A DNA stretch of 58,888 nt, taken from positions 1 through 58,888 of the forward strand of contig NW_026971790.1 in the NCBI RefSeq assembly GCF_026151205.1. Direction: 5' to 3'. The number at the start of each line of letters is the position of its first letter. The first letter of the stretch is position 1. Origin of the DNA: Bolinopsis microptera (lineage: Eukaryota; Ctenophora; Tentaculata; Lobata; Bolinopsidae). Both the position numbers and the translations under genes were made by a program. The notes beneath the pieces were generated by a model. The model worked only from the letters and a program-made list of their open reading frames with translations. It was not told where the DNA came from and made no database searches. Below are positions 11,520-23,500 of the stretch, in pieces.

Positions 11520-14500
11520 CTAATGACAGGAACAGTGTTACATTACAATAGCAGTGTATCAGTGTTACTATTGTAATGTAACAGTGTTACATTAAATAGC
11601 AGTGTAACTATTGTAATGTAACAGTGTTGCATTACAATAGCAGTGTAACAGCTGTTTGTGCTTTAATAGTTAGTATTGTAAAACTGGTCACAGTGTTATT
11701 ATGTGGTATTATAATGTAACTTCCTAGCGACTGCGGGATTTGTGTTTATTTACATTTGTTTGTTTAGCAAGTGTTTACACAACTATTATATACACATTGT
11801 TTACATACACACTTTTTATATACACACTTGCACTGTTTGCACACACCCAAACACCTATAAACACCTATAAACACCTGTAAACACCTACATGTCCCGGATC
11901 CCCACATTTTATCACACAATGCCTCTGTGTTCCTGCACTCAGCAGGTGTGGTAGTATCACATGACTTTACAAGTACTTAGATTACATTACACATCTCGTA
12001 TTACCAGGAACTTCATTACAGGACATGAGCAGACATTTAGCTTACCCTGCACATACTTAACATTCTTTAGGCACACAAAGCGAACAATTCCTACACAGCC
12101 CCCTCTCATTATTGAGATTAACCAGTAACCAGTAACCAGTAACCAGTAACCAGTAACCAGCTATATGAAATAAATAATAGTTTGCAATTCAGCAAAGTTA
12201 TTCTGCTTTACAACAGTTGGATTTACTTTACTCAGCGATTTTGACCAAAAGTTATGAGAGCTACAATTGACAAAAGGCAAACACCCCTTACAGCGCAATG
12301 TTAAAAGTAACTAAAGTTACAACTGTTACCATGGTAAAAATTGTAACCATGGTACCAGTTGTAACCATGACGTAACAATTGTAACCATGACGTAACAATT
12401 GTAACCATGACGTAACAATGACGACACGTTTAATCTTACAAAATTTAATTTTCTCGTCTTTCTTGCCTCCTCATTGACTTCGCTGTAAGGTTTTGTTAAA
12501 ATAAAATTATTTAGTGACTCATATTGCATATTTTATATAGGGATATTTTCAAGCAACATGTACAGCTTACGGCCGCTAAACTGCTGTTTTTATTGAGGTT
12601 TTATGGAATGTAAAATGTTGAGGGCAATATAGAAAAGTCCCGTGTGCATGTATGTAACTGTAATGTTAAAGAAATATGCAGCCCACTGACAGAGTCAGAT
12701 CTTTCACTGCTATTTCATGGCAATACATTCATATAAAACAATGATCTAATATGAAAACAACTCGACTAGTATAGAACCTGCGCCTTTTATGAAATCAACG
12801 TTCCTATCATAGTTTTAAACTTTAGTAACACTAAAAAAAGTATATATGAGAACCGCGAGCTCATCAAACATTAAAGTGAGTAATTTTAACCTGCCAAATA
12901 TTTAAAATGTTACTAAATCGCGAAAGTCAAAAGCTTGAATGTTTTAACTCTCTTACTGTGAATATTTAACTAAGTTAGTGGTAGAACTTAAACACAAAGT
13001 TACAAGGAACTTGGCAGATTGTTACAGTTAGTGGTGAGTGATTAGTACTTGTAGCAATTATACAAATTTAAACTACATGTTATATGTTTCCTTGCAACAG
13101 TAGAAAAGATAAATCTCTTTTTGTGTAGGTTTTAGAATTCTTCTCCATCTCAGGGACCGAATTCATTTGACAAAAACATATACATTATACATTATACATA
13201 ATGTATAAAGTATAATATGTAATATTATGTAGGGACTATATGTACCACTATATGCTATTCTTAACTGAAGAGAGACCCACTAGCCTAATTAATACCACAT
13301 TGTGAGTAATCATTCATTAAAAGCAATTAAACGAGTCTGAATCTGAATATTATCGTATTATAAACTAATTTCAACCATAATCCTCGTGTGTAAACTATAG
13401 AGGACAATAAACAGTAAAATGTGCAGTTTAAGTTAAATTTGCTCTTTTTTTTCTTTTCAATGAAAAGGAATTCTAAAATTGATTGCAGATTTACTATTCC
13501 AACTGTCTTATTAAATGTAGCTTAAATGAATTTCATGCAGAATCTAAACATAATGGGAGAAACAACAAACTAATAGACGAAAAGAATTACAAACATTACG
13601 GTTGGAATGTACTACCAATGTACAAGTAATGTACTACCAATGTACAAGTAATGTACTACCAATGCAATGTACAAGTAATGTACAAGTAGTAATGTGATAG
13701 TATGAATATTAACCATGGTAACATACCTCTAATAGTAGCGTCCTTGCTGGGGTATGTTTTAGGGCTCGGCACGTACATATCAGGTTGAGGTATTTCTGTT
13801 CTGAAATTGAAGCGGGACTCCCAGTCGGCTGGTTCCTTGCGAGGAGGAGGCGGCGGGGCCGGGGCTACCATAGCACCTGGGAGATAGGCTAGTGTTACGT
13901 TAGATTATCATGATTATATGAATTTTGTGAGTGCCTATCTTATATGTTTTACAGGCTCTGAAGATGTAGTTTATTTACAATAATATACAATATTGTGTCC
14001 CTTTGTGTCCAAATGTAACCTAAGCAGCATTTAACTGAAAACATGAACGGTCGCTACAAAATATGATCACTACAAAATATGACGGCCACGCTGCCTAGGT
14101 CGCTACAAAATATGCCGGCCACGCTGCCTAGGTCGCTACAAAATATGACGGCCACGCTGCCTAGGTCGCTACAAAATATGCCGGCCACGCTGCCTAGGTC
14201 GCTACAAAATATGACGCTGCTGCCTAGGTCGCTACAAAATATGACGCTGCTGCCTAGGTCGCTACAAAATATGACGCTGCTGCCTAGGTCGCTACAAAAT
14301 ATGATGGCCACGATGCTGCCTAGGTCGCCACAAAATATGACGCTGCTGCCTAGGTCGCTATAAAATATGACGGCCACGCTGCCTAGGTCGCTACTAAATA
14401 TGATGGCCACGCTGCCTAGGTCGCTACAAAATATGACGCTGCTGCCTAGGTCGCTACAAAATATGACGGCTACGCTGCCTAGGTCGCTACTAAATATGAC

Positions 14501-17500
14501 ACTGCTGCCTAGGTCGCTACAAAATATGACGCTGCTGGCTAGGTCGCTAATAAATATGACGCTGCTGCCTAGGTCGCTACAAAATATGCCGGCCACGCTG
14601 CCTAGATCGCCACTAAATATAACAGCCACGCTGCCTAGGTCGCTACTAAATATGACACTGCTGCCTAGGTCGCTACTAAATATGACGCTGCTGCCTAGGT
14701 CGCTACAAAATATGATGGCTACGCTGCCTAGGTCGCTACTAAATATGACACTGCTACCTAGGTCGCCACAAAATATGACGCTGCTGCCTAGGTCGCTCCT
14801 AAATATGACGCTGCTGCCTAGGTCGCTACTAAATATGACGCTGCTGCCTAGGTCGCTACTAAATATGACGCTGCTGCCTACGCTTGTTACAGATGAGTGT
14901 AGGATTGTTACAGTGCAATTATTTAACACAACTAATTTCCTTGATCTAATTGCCATCAGATCACTCCGGTCAGACCTGATATTTATGTTCAAATTAACCA
15001 GGTTATATTTAGTTTACACTAGTTCACTGTGTTCAACTACACATGACATGACGTCACACACCACGTGACGTGACGTCACACACCACGTGACATGACGTCA
15101 CACACCACGTGACATGACGTGATCACTCCCACGATGTTCAAATTAACCAGGTTATATTTAGTTTACACTAGTTTACACAGCTCGCTGTTTTATCTACTAT
15201 ATAAGTATATAGCTGACACGCTGTCACATTTAGGTGAAGTTAAACTATTTTTCTAACTAGTAGTTTGTCTTGGTGTATGAAATGTAACTGGACGTAATTT
15301 GGGTGATTTTTTGGAAAATTTAACTCATGACATGATTTTGGTCCATCACTTAATATAGCTAAATCTAGTAGGATTTCAAATAGTAGGATTTCCAATAGTC
15401 ACCGATCGAAAGTTCAGTTTTGAGTTTCGTGTGTGTGACTATTATCTTATAAGTGTCACTAGTACTACATTGAGTATGTGTGACGTGTAATACACAGCAC
15501 TAGAAAATCACTACAACATTGTATATAAAGTGTGTGTAAAGTGTATATTATGAAGTGTTTAATGTGTACTGTGTAATAATGATATGTGTAAGCCAATGTT
15601 GCTAACTGTATTACTAACATTGAATACATTACTGTAGGTACAAGCACCACACTTAAGGGGGGGGGGGGGGGGGGACAATGGATATTTTTTTGTGAAACTT
15701 GATTTCGAGATAGTAGTTGACCAACAAACTAGGACCAGTGACCGAACTTTTGAGGGGGTCCCGGACCCCAACCGCCAAACTGTGCCCGCGGGGCAGCCAC
15801 GCCCATATTTGGTTCAAATTAGGCCCAATTTAGCCAAATACCCTGAGCATGCCCAAAACCCAGATTTCAGGTGCTCTACTTGTAGCTAGTGGTCTCCTGA
15901 ACTCGTATATGAAATTTCATCAAGATTGGACAAAAAATGACTGAGTTATGGGCCAAAAACCATATGCCCATATTTGGGCATACGCACCAAATTTGGTAGA
16001 TTTCGTCCCATAAATTGGGCAAATATCAATATTTTTGATTGAAACTTACTTTACAAGAAAGGTAAGCCTAAACTACATATTCTCTGTAAGTTATAGTTTT
16101 ATATCTGTTTAAATGTGGATACTAAGGCGAAAAAACCACAAAAAATGTACTAAATTGCCTGTATCTTGGATCGCGATATTCGCGGAATTGATCTCATTAA
16201 AATTGTAACAACTCAATCAGTTTTCAAAATTTTTCCATGAAATTTTGGGAATCGACTCGAAATCGCATTTCCACCTTATTCTGAGAACAGATTTTTGATT
16301 TAGGCCTCCAAAAAATTTTGGCGGCCAAATTCCAAAATTCTCCCGGAAAAATTCAGAATTTGGCCGCCAAATTTTTTTTGAGGCCTAAATCAAAAATTCG
16401 TTCTCAAAATAAGGTGGAAATGCGACTTCGAGTCGATTCCGAAAATTTCATGGAAAAATATTGAAAACTGATTGAGTTGTTACAATTTTAATGAGATCAA
16501 TTCCGCGAATATCGCGAACCAAGATACAGGCAATTTAGTTCATATTTTGTGGTCTTTTCGCCTTAGTATCCACATTTAAACAGATATAAAGCTATGACTT
16601 ACAGAGAATATGTAGTTTAGGCTTACCTTTCTTATAAAGTAAGTTTCATTCAAAAATATTGATATTTGCTCAATTTATGGGACGAAATCTACCAAATTTG
16701 GTGGGTATGCCCAAATATGGGCATATGGGTTTGGCCCATAACTCAGTCATTTTTTGTCCAATCTTGATGAAATTTCATATACGAGTTCAAGAGACCACTA
16801 GCTACAAGTAGAGCACCTAAAATTTGGGTTTTGGGCATGTTGAGGGTATTTGGCTAAATTGGGCCTAATTTGAACCAAATATGGGCGTGGCTGCCCCGCG
16901 GGCACCGTTTGGCGGTTGGGGTCCGGGACCCCCTCAAAAGTTCGGTCACTGGTCCTAGTTTGTTGGTCAACTACTATCTCGAAATCAAGTTTCACAAAAA
17001 AATATCCATTGTCCCCCCCCCCCCCCCCCTTAATGTTGTTACTTTCACACACCATATATTATATCATTTTATGGGGTTAGAAGCTGCTAGAAGCAACGTT
17101 TGTGATTTCTCGGATAATTATAGAAATGAAATCATCTACAAATTTCGATATTTTGACAAAAAGCGAAAGTGTTCAATTATGCAACTTATTTACTACAGGT
17201 AATCACATCCTGACTTACCGTTAGGCATTTGAGGGGGAGGTGGCGGTGGCATACCCTGCAAACAAATACTGTTAGTTCGTAAGATAACTAAATAACACAA
17301 CTAACATAACACAAGTACAACTTAATAACACAACTAACATAACACAACTTAATAACACAACTAATATAACACAACTAACATAACATAACTAACATAACAC
17401 AACTAACATAACACAACTAACATGACACAACTAACATAACACAACTAACATAACACAACTAACATAACACAACTAACATAACACAACTTAATAACACAAC

Positions 17501-20500
17501 TAACATAACACAACTAACATAACACAACTAACATAACACAACTAACATAACACAACTTAATAACACAACTAACATAACACAACTAACATAACACAACTAA
17601 CATGACACAACTAACATAACACAACTAACATAACACAACTAACATAACACAACTAACATAACAAAACTAACATAACACAACTAACATAACACAACTTAAT
17701 AACACAACTAACATAACACAACTAACATAACACAACTAACATGACACAACTAACATAACACAACTAACATAACACAACCAACATAACACAACTAATATAA
17801 CACAACTAACATAACACAACTAACATAACACAACTAACATAACACAACTAACATGACACAACTAACATAACACAACTAACATAACACAACTAACATAACA
17901 CAACTAACATAACACAACTTAATAACACAACTAACATAACACAACTAACATAACACAACTAACATGACACAACTAACATAACACAACTAACATAACACAA
18001 CTAACATAACACAACTAACATGACACAACTAACATAACACAACTAACATAACACAACCAACATAACACAACTAATATAACACAACTAACATAACACAAAT
18101 AAAATAACACAACTAACATAACACAACTAACATAACACAACTAACATAACACAACTAACATACCACAACTAACATAACACAACTAACATAACACAACTAA
18201 CATAACACAACTAACATAACACAACTAACATAACACAACTAACATAACACAACTAACATAACACAAATTTCAGGAAATCTACGTTTGACCCATATCTATA
18301 ATCTCTGAAATTTCTGTGCAATTCTAAGAAGAATTACGTGAGTTATTAAAGGGTTGCGTGTGGGTAGTTACTTCTGGGCCACCCTGTATATATTCTCCCT
18401 TATTACAAGCTCATATTGTTTCTATATCAAACCCACAAGATCTACAGTTTACAGTTACAGTTTAGCTGGATTGTAAACTAGAATCAATGGTAAGGGGAGA
18501 GGAAACTCCCAATGTAAGTACAATACACAAAGCACTAATGACATCACTACAGAGAAATATAATATACTCTCAGTGTTGCTGAGAGAACGTTAAAATCCCA
18601 GACTTACATGTAAACTGCTCCGTTGTGGGGCACCAGATCCGCGCTGAGGAGCGCCAGAACCGCGGCGCGGTGGAGGAGGAGGATCTACAGCCGGGGGAGG
18701 AGGAGCGGGGGCTCTGAGAACAATTATATAATTAGTTAATTAGTTAATTAGGGAGTGCAGGTAATGAGGACGCCAGAACACTAACTCTGATAGAGTACTA
18801 AGATTATTGTCCACAAGAATCAACTACAAGGAAATTAGCAGAGTAATTTGTACATTTAAAATCAAAACGTGGTACTTTGAGGAAGGGAGATTTATATAAA
18901 ACATTCACTTTTTAATACAATTTAAATACATTAATACCACTGATGAGTTAGTGCTTTTCAGCGAACATACAGCACGTGAAGTCTACTATTATATGCAGTA
19001 GGGAATTAAGTTAAAACTTAAAACATTAATTAAATGGGTGCCCCTTTATTCTACACCACAGTAAGCGGTTAGTTCAACTGGCATGGAGGGGGATTCAGGG
19101 AATGGAATGTAATAGTAAACTGCAGGTGGTTTTTGGTATGCATTACATTTAACCACATTCCAATGTACAAAATTGCAACAAAATTGAAACAAAATTGTAA
19201 CAAAATTGTAACAAAATTGAAACAAAATTGAAACAAAATTCTCAATAGGGAGTATTAGTAGATGGGAAATTGATTTCTTTGTGCTTAATTTAACATAATA
19301 TGATCAAAGGCACGGATTTAGTGCGACATATCACATAGTCACCGAGAGTAGAGCTTAAGGACGGCGTTACATTTCTAACGACATTTGAGACATATTAATG
19401 TAAATTTAAGACACATAAAGTGCTGCCAATTAAATTAGGAAACGGGAAAATAGGAAGATAATACTATGTAAGCCAAATAAAATATGCAAGATAAGATGTA
19501 AAAGCTAGGAAGTACAAGGTAATGTGCTTCATATTATGTTACAGATGTAACAACAGAATGTGTGTACGTTTAATATAATTTACCTGATCCGTACAGCAGA
19601 ATGTATTACCGATCTGAGAATTAGAGCATTTCAATCACGCAATCCCACGCTTTATCACACACATTTTCATTGTTCACTCGGTGCTACATCAATAATACCG
19701 GTCACTGTTACCATGACAACAAGTCCCTTGTTACCATGGCAACAAGTCCCTTGTTACCATGGCAACAAGTCCCTTGTTACCATGACAACAAGTCCCTTGT
19801 TACCATGGCAACAAGTCCCTTGTTACCATGGCAACAAGTCCCTTGTTACCATGGCAACAAGTCCCTTGTTACCATGGCAACAAGTCCCTTGTTACCATGG
19901 CAACAAGTCCCTTGTTACCATGGCAACAAGTCCCTTGTTACCATGACAACAAGTCCCTTGTTACCATGGCAACAAGTCCCTTGTTACCATGGCAACAAGT
20001 CCCTTGTTACCATGACAACAAGTCCCTTGTTACCATGGCAACAAGTCCCTTGTTACCATGGCAACAAGTCCCTGATTACCATGGCAACAAGTCCCGGGTA
20101 CCATGACAACAAGTCCCTTGTTACCATGGCAACAAGTCCCTTGTTACCATGGCAACAAGTCCCTTGTTACCATGACAACAAGTCCCTTGTTACCATGACA
20201 ACAAGTCCCTGGTACCATGGCAACAAGTCCCTGGTACCATGACAACAAGTCCCTGTTACCATGGCAACAAGTCCCTTGTTACCATGGCAACAAGTCCCTT
20301 GTTACCATGGCAACAAGTCCCTTGTTACCATGGCAACAAGTCCCTGATTACCATGGCAACAAGTCCCGGGTACCATGACAACAAGTCCCTGGTACCATGG
20401 CAACAAGTCCCGGGTACCATGACAACAAGTCCCTGGTACCATGGCAACAAGTCCCTTGATTACCATGGCAACAAGTCCCTTGTTACCATGGCAACAAGTC

Positions 20501-23500
20501 CCGGGTACCATGACAACAAGTCCCTTGTTACCATGGCAACAAGTCCCTTGTTACCATGGCAACAAGTCCCGGGTACCATGGCAAAAAGTCCCGGGTACCA
20601 TGACAACAAGTCCCTGATTACCATGGCAACAAGTCCCGGGTACCATGACAACAAGTCCCTTGTTACCATGGCAACAAGTCCCGGGTACCATGGCAAAAAG
20701 TCCCGGGTACCATGGCAACAAGTCCCTTGTTACCATGGCAACAAGTCCCGGGTACCATGGCAACAAGTCCCGGGTACCTTGGCAACAAGTCCCGGGTACC
20801 ATGGCAACAAGTCTCCTGTTACCATGGCAAAAAGTCCCTTGTTACCATGGCAACAAGTCCCTTGTTACCATGGCAAAAAGTCCCGGGTACCATGGCAACA
20901 AGTCCCGGGTACCATGACAACAAGTCCCTGATTACCATGGCAACAAGTCCCTTGTTACCATGGCAACAAGTCTCTTGTTACCATGGCAACAAGTCCCTTG
21001 TAACCATGGCAACAAGTCTCTGGTAATGACGGATTGTGCTGTGAGCAAAAAAGAAGAGAAATCTAACAAGCCCCACGCAGAGCGATGTAATTACACAATT
21101 AATTAAAATGTAATTACACACATGTGTATCATTGATCCTCCGCATGCATTTCACCACGCTCACACACACTAACTTTCGCTTGGAGCTGCGCCGCGTGACA
21201 CTGGCACTGCGCTGATGAAACGAGAGCTTTTCACTACTGCTACTGGAATAATATTCACACTTACTGTTTTTAAACTAGTTATGTACAGTTTTAACATCGG
21301 AACTGTCACATGTTTTTAACGAATCAGCTGCTGGTAATAATCATGTGAATCGGGACATGCTGTTAACTTTAACTGTATAACAAATTCTAGGCCGATATTA
21401 TAGACTCCTCTTTATATAGACTCCTCTTCTCTTCAGATATGGGAATGTAAAGTTTTGCCCTGAGTACTTTAACAATATAGTAAGTAGTTACTAGTTATAC
21501 TGGCTGTGTAAAAAGAGGATGTACAATTACAATGTATCGTATATTATAATACATGGTACACTGCGAATTTCCATCATATCTTTTTAAAATCAAAGCTTTG
21601 AGATCATTAAGATATGTATCTGGACCAGCTGATAAAAATCAAGTAGAACAACACGGAAATTAAACAGCAACTCAGCGCGACGTCACACACCACGTGACAT
21701 GACGTCACACACCACGTGACATGACGTCACACACCACGTGACATGGCGACACACAACACGTGACATGACGTCACACAACACGTGACATGACGTCACACAA
21801 CACGTGACATTAATTAGAACAGTCACTATAACAGAGCAGCGAGATCACATACTCATCTGTTGCGTTGTGTCCTGTGTAATCACTGATGGTTTGATGATTA
21901 ACAAATCATTGTTAAAGACAAAGTACAAAATTAGCCTTAAATTAGCAATCAGTATATATAATTAGCTCCTTTTTAGCACAATTATCAATCAAGGGATCAG
22001 TGTTTTACAATTGAATAATTATAAATAAATGTGAGTTGTCAATGCAAATTAAATTATAACTGAATTGAATTATAAAATATGAGCGATCAATCTCTTTTGG
22101 AAATTATAGTCAAGCTTCAATAGTGATCCGGACTCCATCGCAGGGGGGCTTTGTTATTACAGTAAAACACCGAACTCCGGATCAGTAAATCCGGGACTAA
22201 CTTAATCAATCAATTAGCTTTACCCCGGACATTTTATCTGATTTTGGCCCAACCTCAATTTCTTTTCAGTAAGCACAGAGTTCAAGGCTACAACACTTCG
22301 AGTTTACTTGAATCAAAGGAATCTCTGATACGATTTAAACATTACTTGTCTGAAAATCACAAGAATTCATATTGTCTGTACATTTTCCTGGCTGGTTAAA
22401 CAAAATCAGAGAACACCCCTCTCATTCCTTGGTTACCATGGTAACAACATGGTTACCGTGGTAACAACATGGTTACCGTGGTAACAACATGATTACCGTG
22501 GTAACAACATGGTTACCGTGGTAACGACATGGTTACCGTGGTAACAACATGGTTACCGTGGTAACGACATGGTTACCGTGGTAACAACATGGTTACCGTG
22601 GTAACGACATGGTTACCATGGTAACGACATGGTTACCGTGGTAACAACATGGTTACCATGGTAACAACATGGTTACCGTGGTAACGACATGGTTACCGTG
22701 GTAACAACATGTAACTCACAAGTTAGGCAGACTCCCACTGAAACTGCGCGACTCAAACACACGTGGAGACTTCAGCGGGGTCCGCGGACTGCCCACCGGC
22801 CTAGGACTGCCGGGAGGCTTAGGACGTCCGTCAGTGGAACCCCGCCGTACGGATAGCGGGTCTAACTGGAGATTTCTACAGGATATGATGTACCACATAA
22901 AATGTGACTTTTGTTCCATTGATATAATTTTCGACAAAATCAAACTTCCTGGTTATCTTAAACTGAATTTTGTCGGAAATATAATGTTGGAGACCTCTAA
23001 TGTACAGCACAGTTACTACCAGTATGTGTATAGTCATATTGCACTATAACATTTACTGTTTTATATTTTCATGAGGTTCTCACCAGCAACTACTTTTACT
23101 TAAACTAAATAAAATTGTTGTTTTCTTGAGTAACAAATGTATGTTTACTGGGTACAAAGTAGCACGGTAAGTGAGCTGTAGGTGTTACAGAGTGTGTATA
23201 CTGCTCGGGTAGGCATGAACCACTTCGTAGAGACAATAACTTTAGGTTTAGGACGGTTATGCTAATTTACTGCCAACAAGTTAGCGAATAGCGATAATTA
23301 ATTATATCAACCAAGAAACGTGCTGAATGTTGAACTGGGATTGAACTATGTAGCACAAAATTAAGCACTAAATATTTACCTATTTGAAGAAGGGGGAGGG
23401 GGTGGGGGCAGTCCGTTACTCATATCGTTCACCTGGACAAAACAATTTAAGATAAGGTGCGAACCTTTTTCTTTGTGAATGAGGGCTTCCTCTAGAGTGC

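Noticed and set aside
14054-15068. Long open frames on both strands over the 30/33 bp minisatellite (312 and 233 codons)
   Set aside because: Unit lengths divide by three, so a stop-free unit stays open at any length. Both strands are open, the product is a bare repeat, and it lies in a WIP intron.
16798-17055. Protein KLDFEIVVDQQTRTSDRTFE seen twice (also at 15692-15889)
   Set aside because: The two copies are the two arms of the hairpin element; no start, domain or splice support.
19560-21026. Overlapping repeat proteins (PLLPWQQVPCYHGNKSLVTM type) in the 23 bp array
   Set aside because: 23 is not a multiple of three, so all frames are visited in turn and open by chance of the unit. No start context and intronic position.
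19707-21030. CRISPR array
   Set aside because: Direct repeats without unique spacers in a eukaryotic intron; this is a minisatellite.
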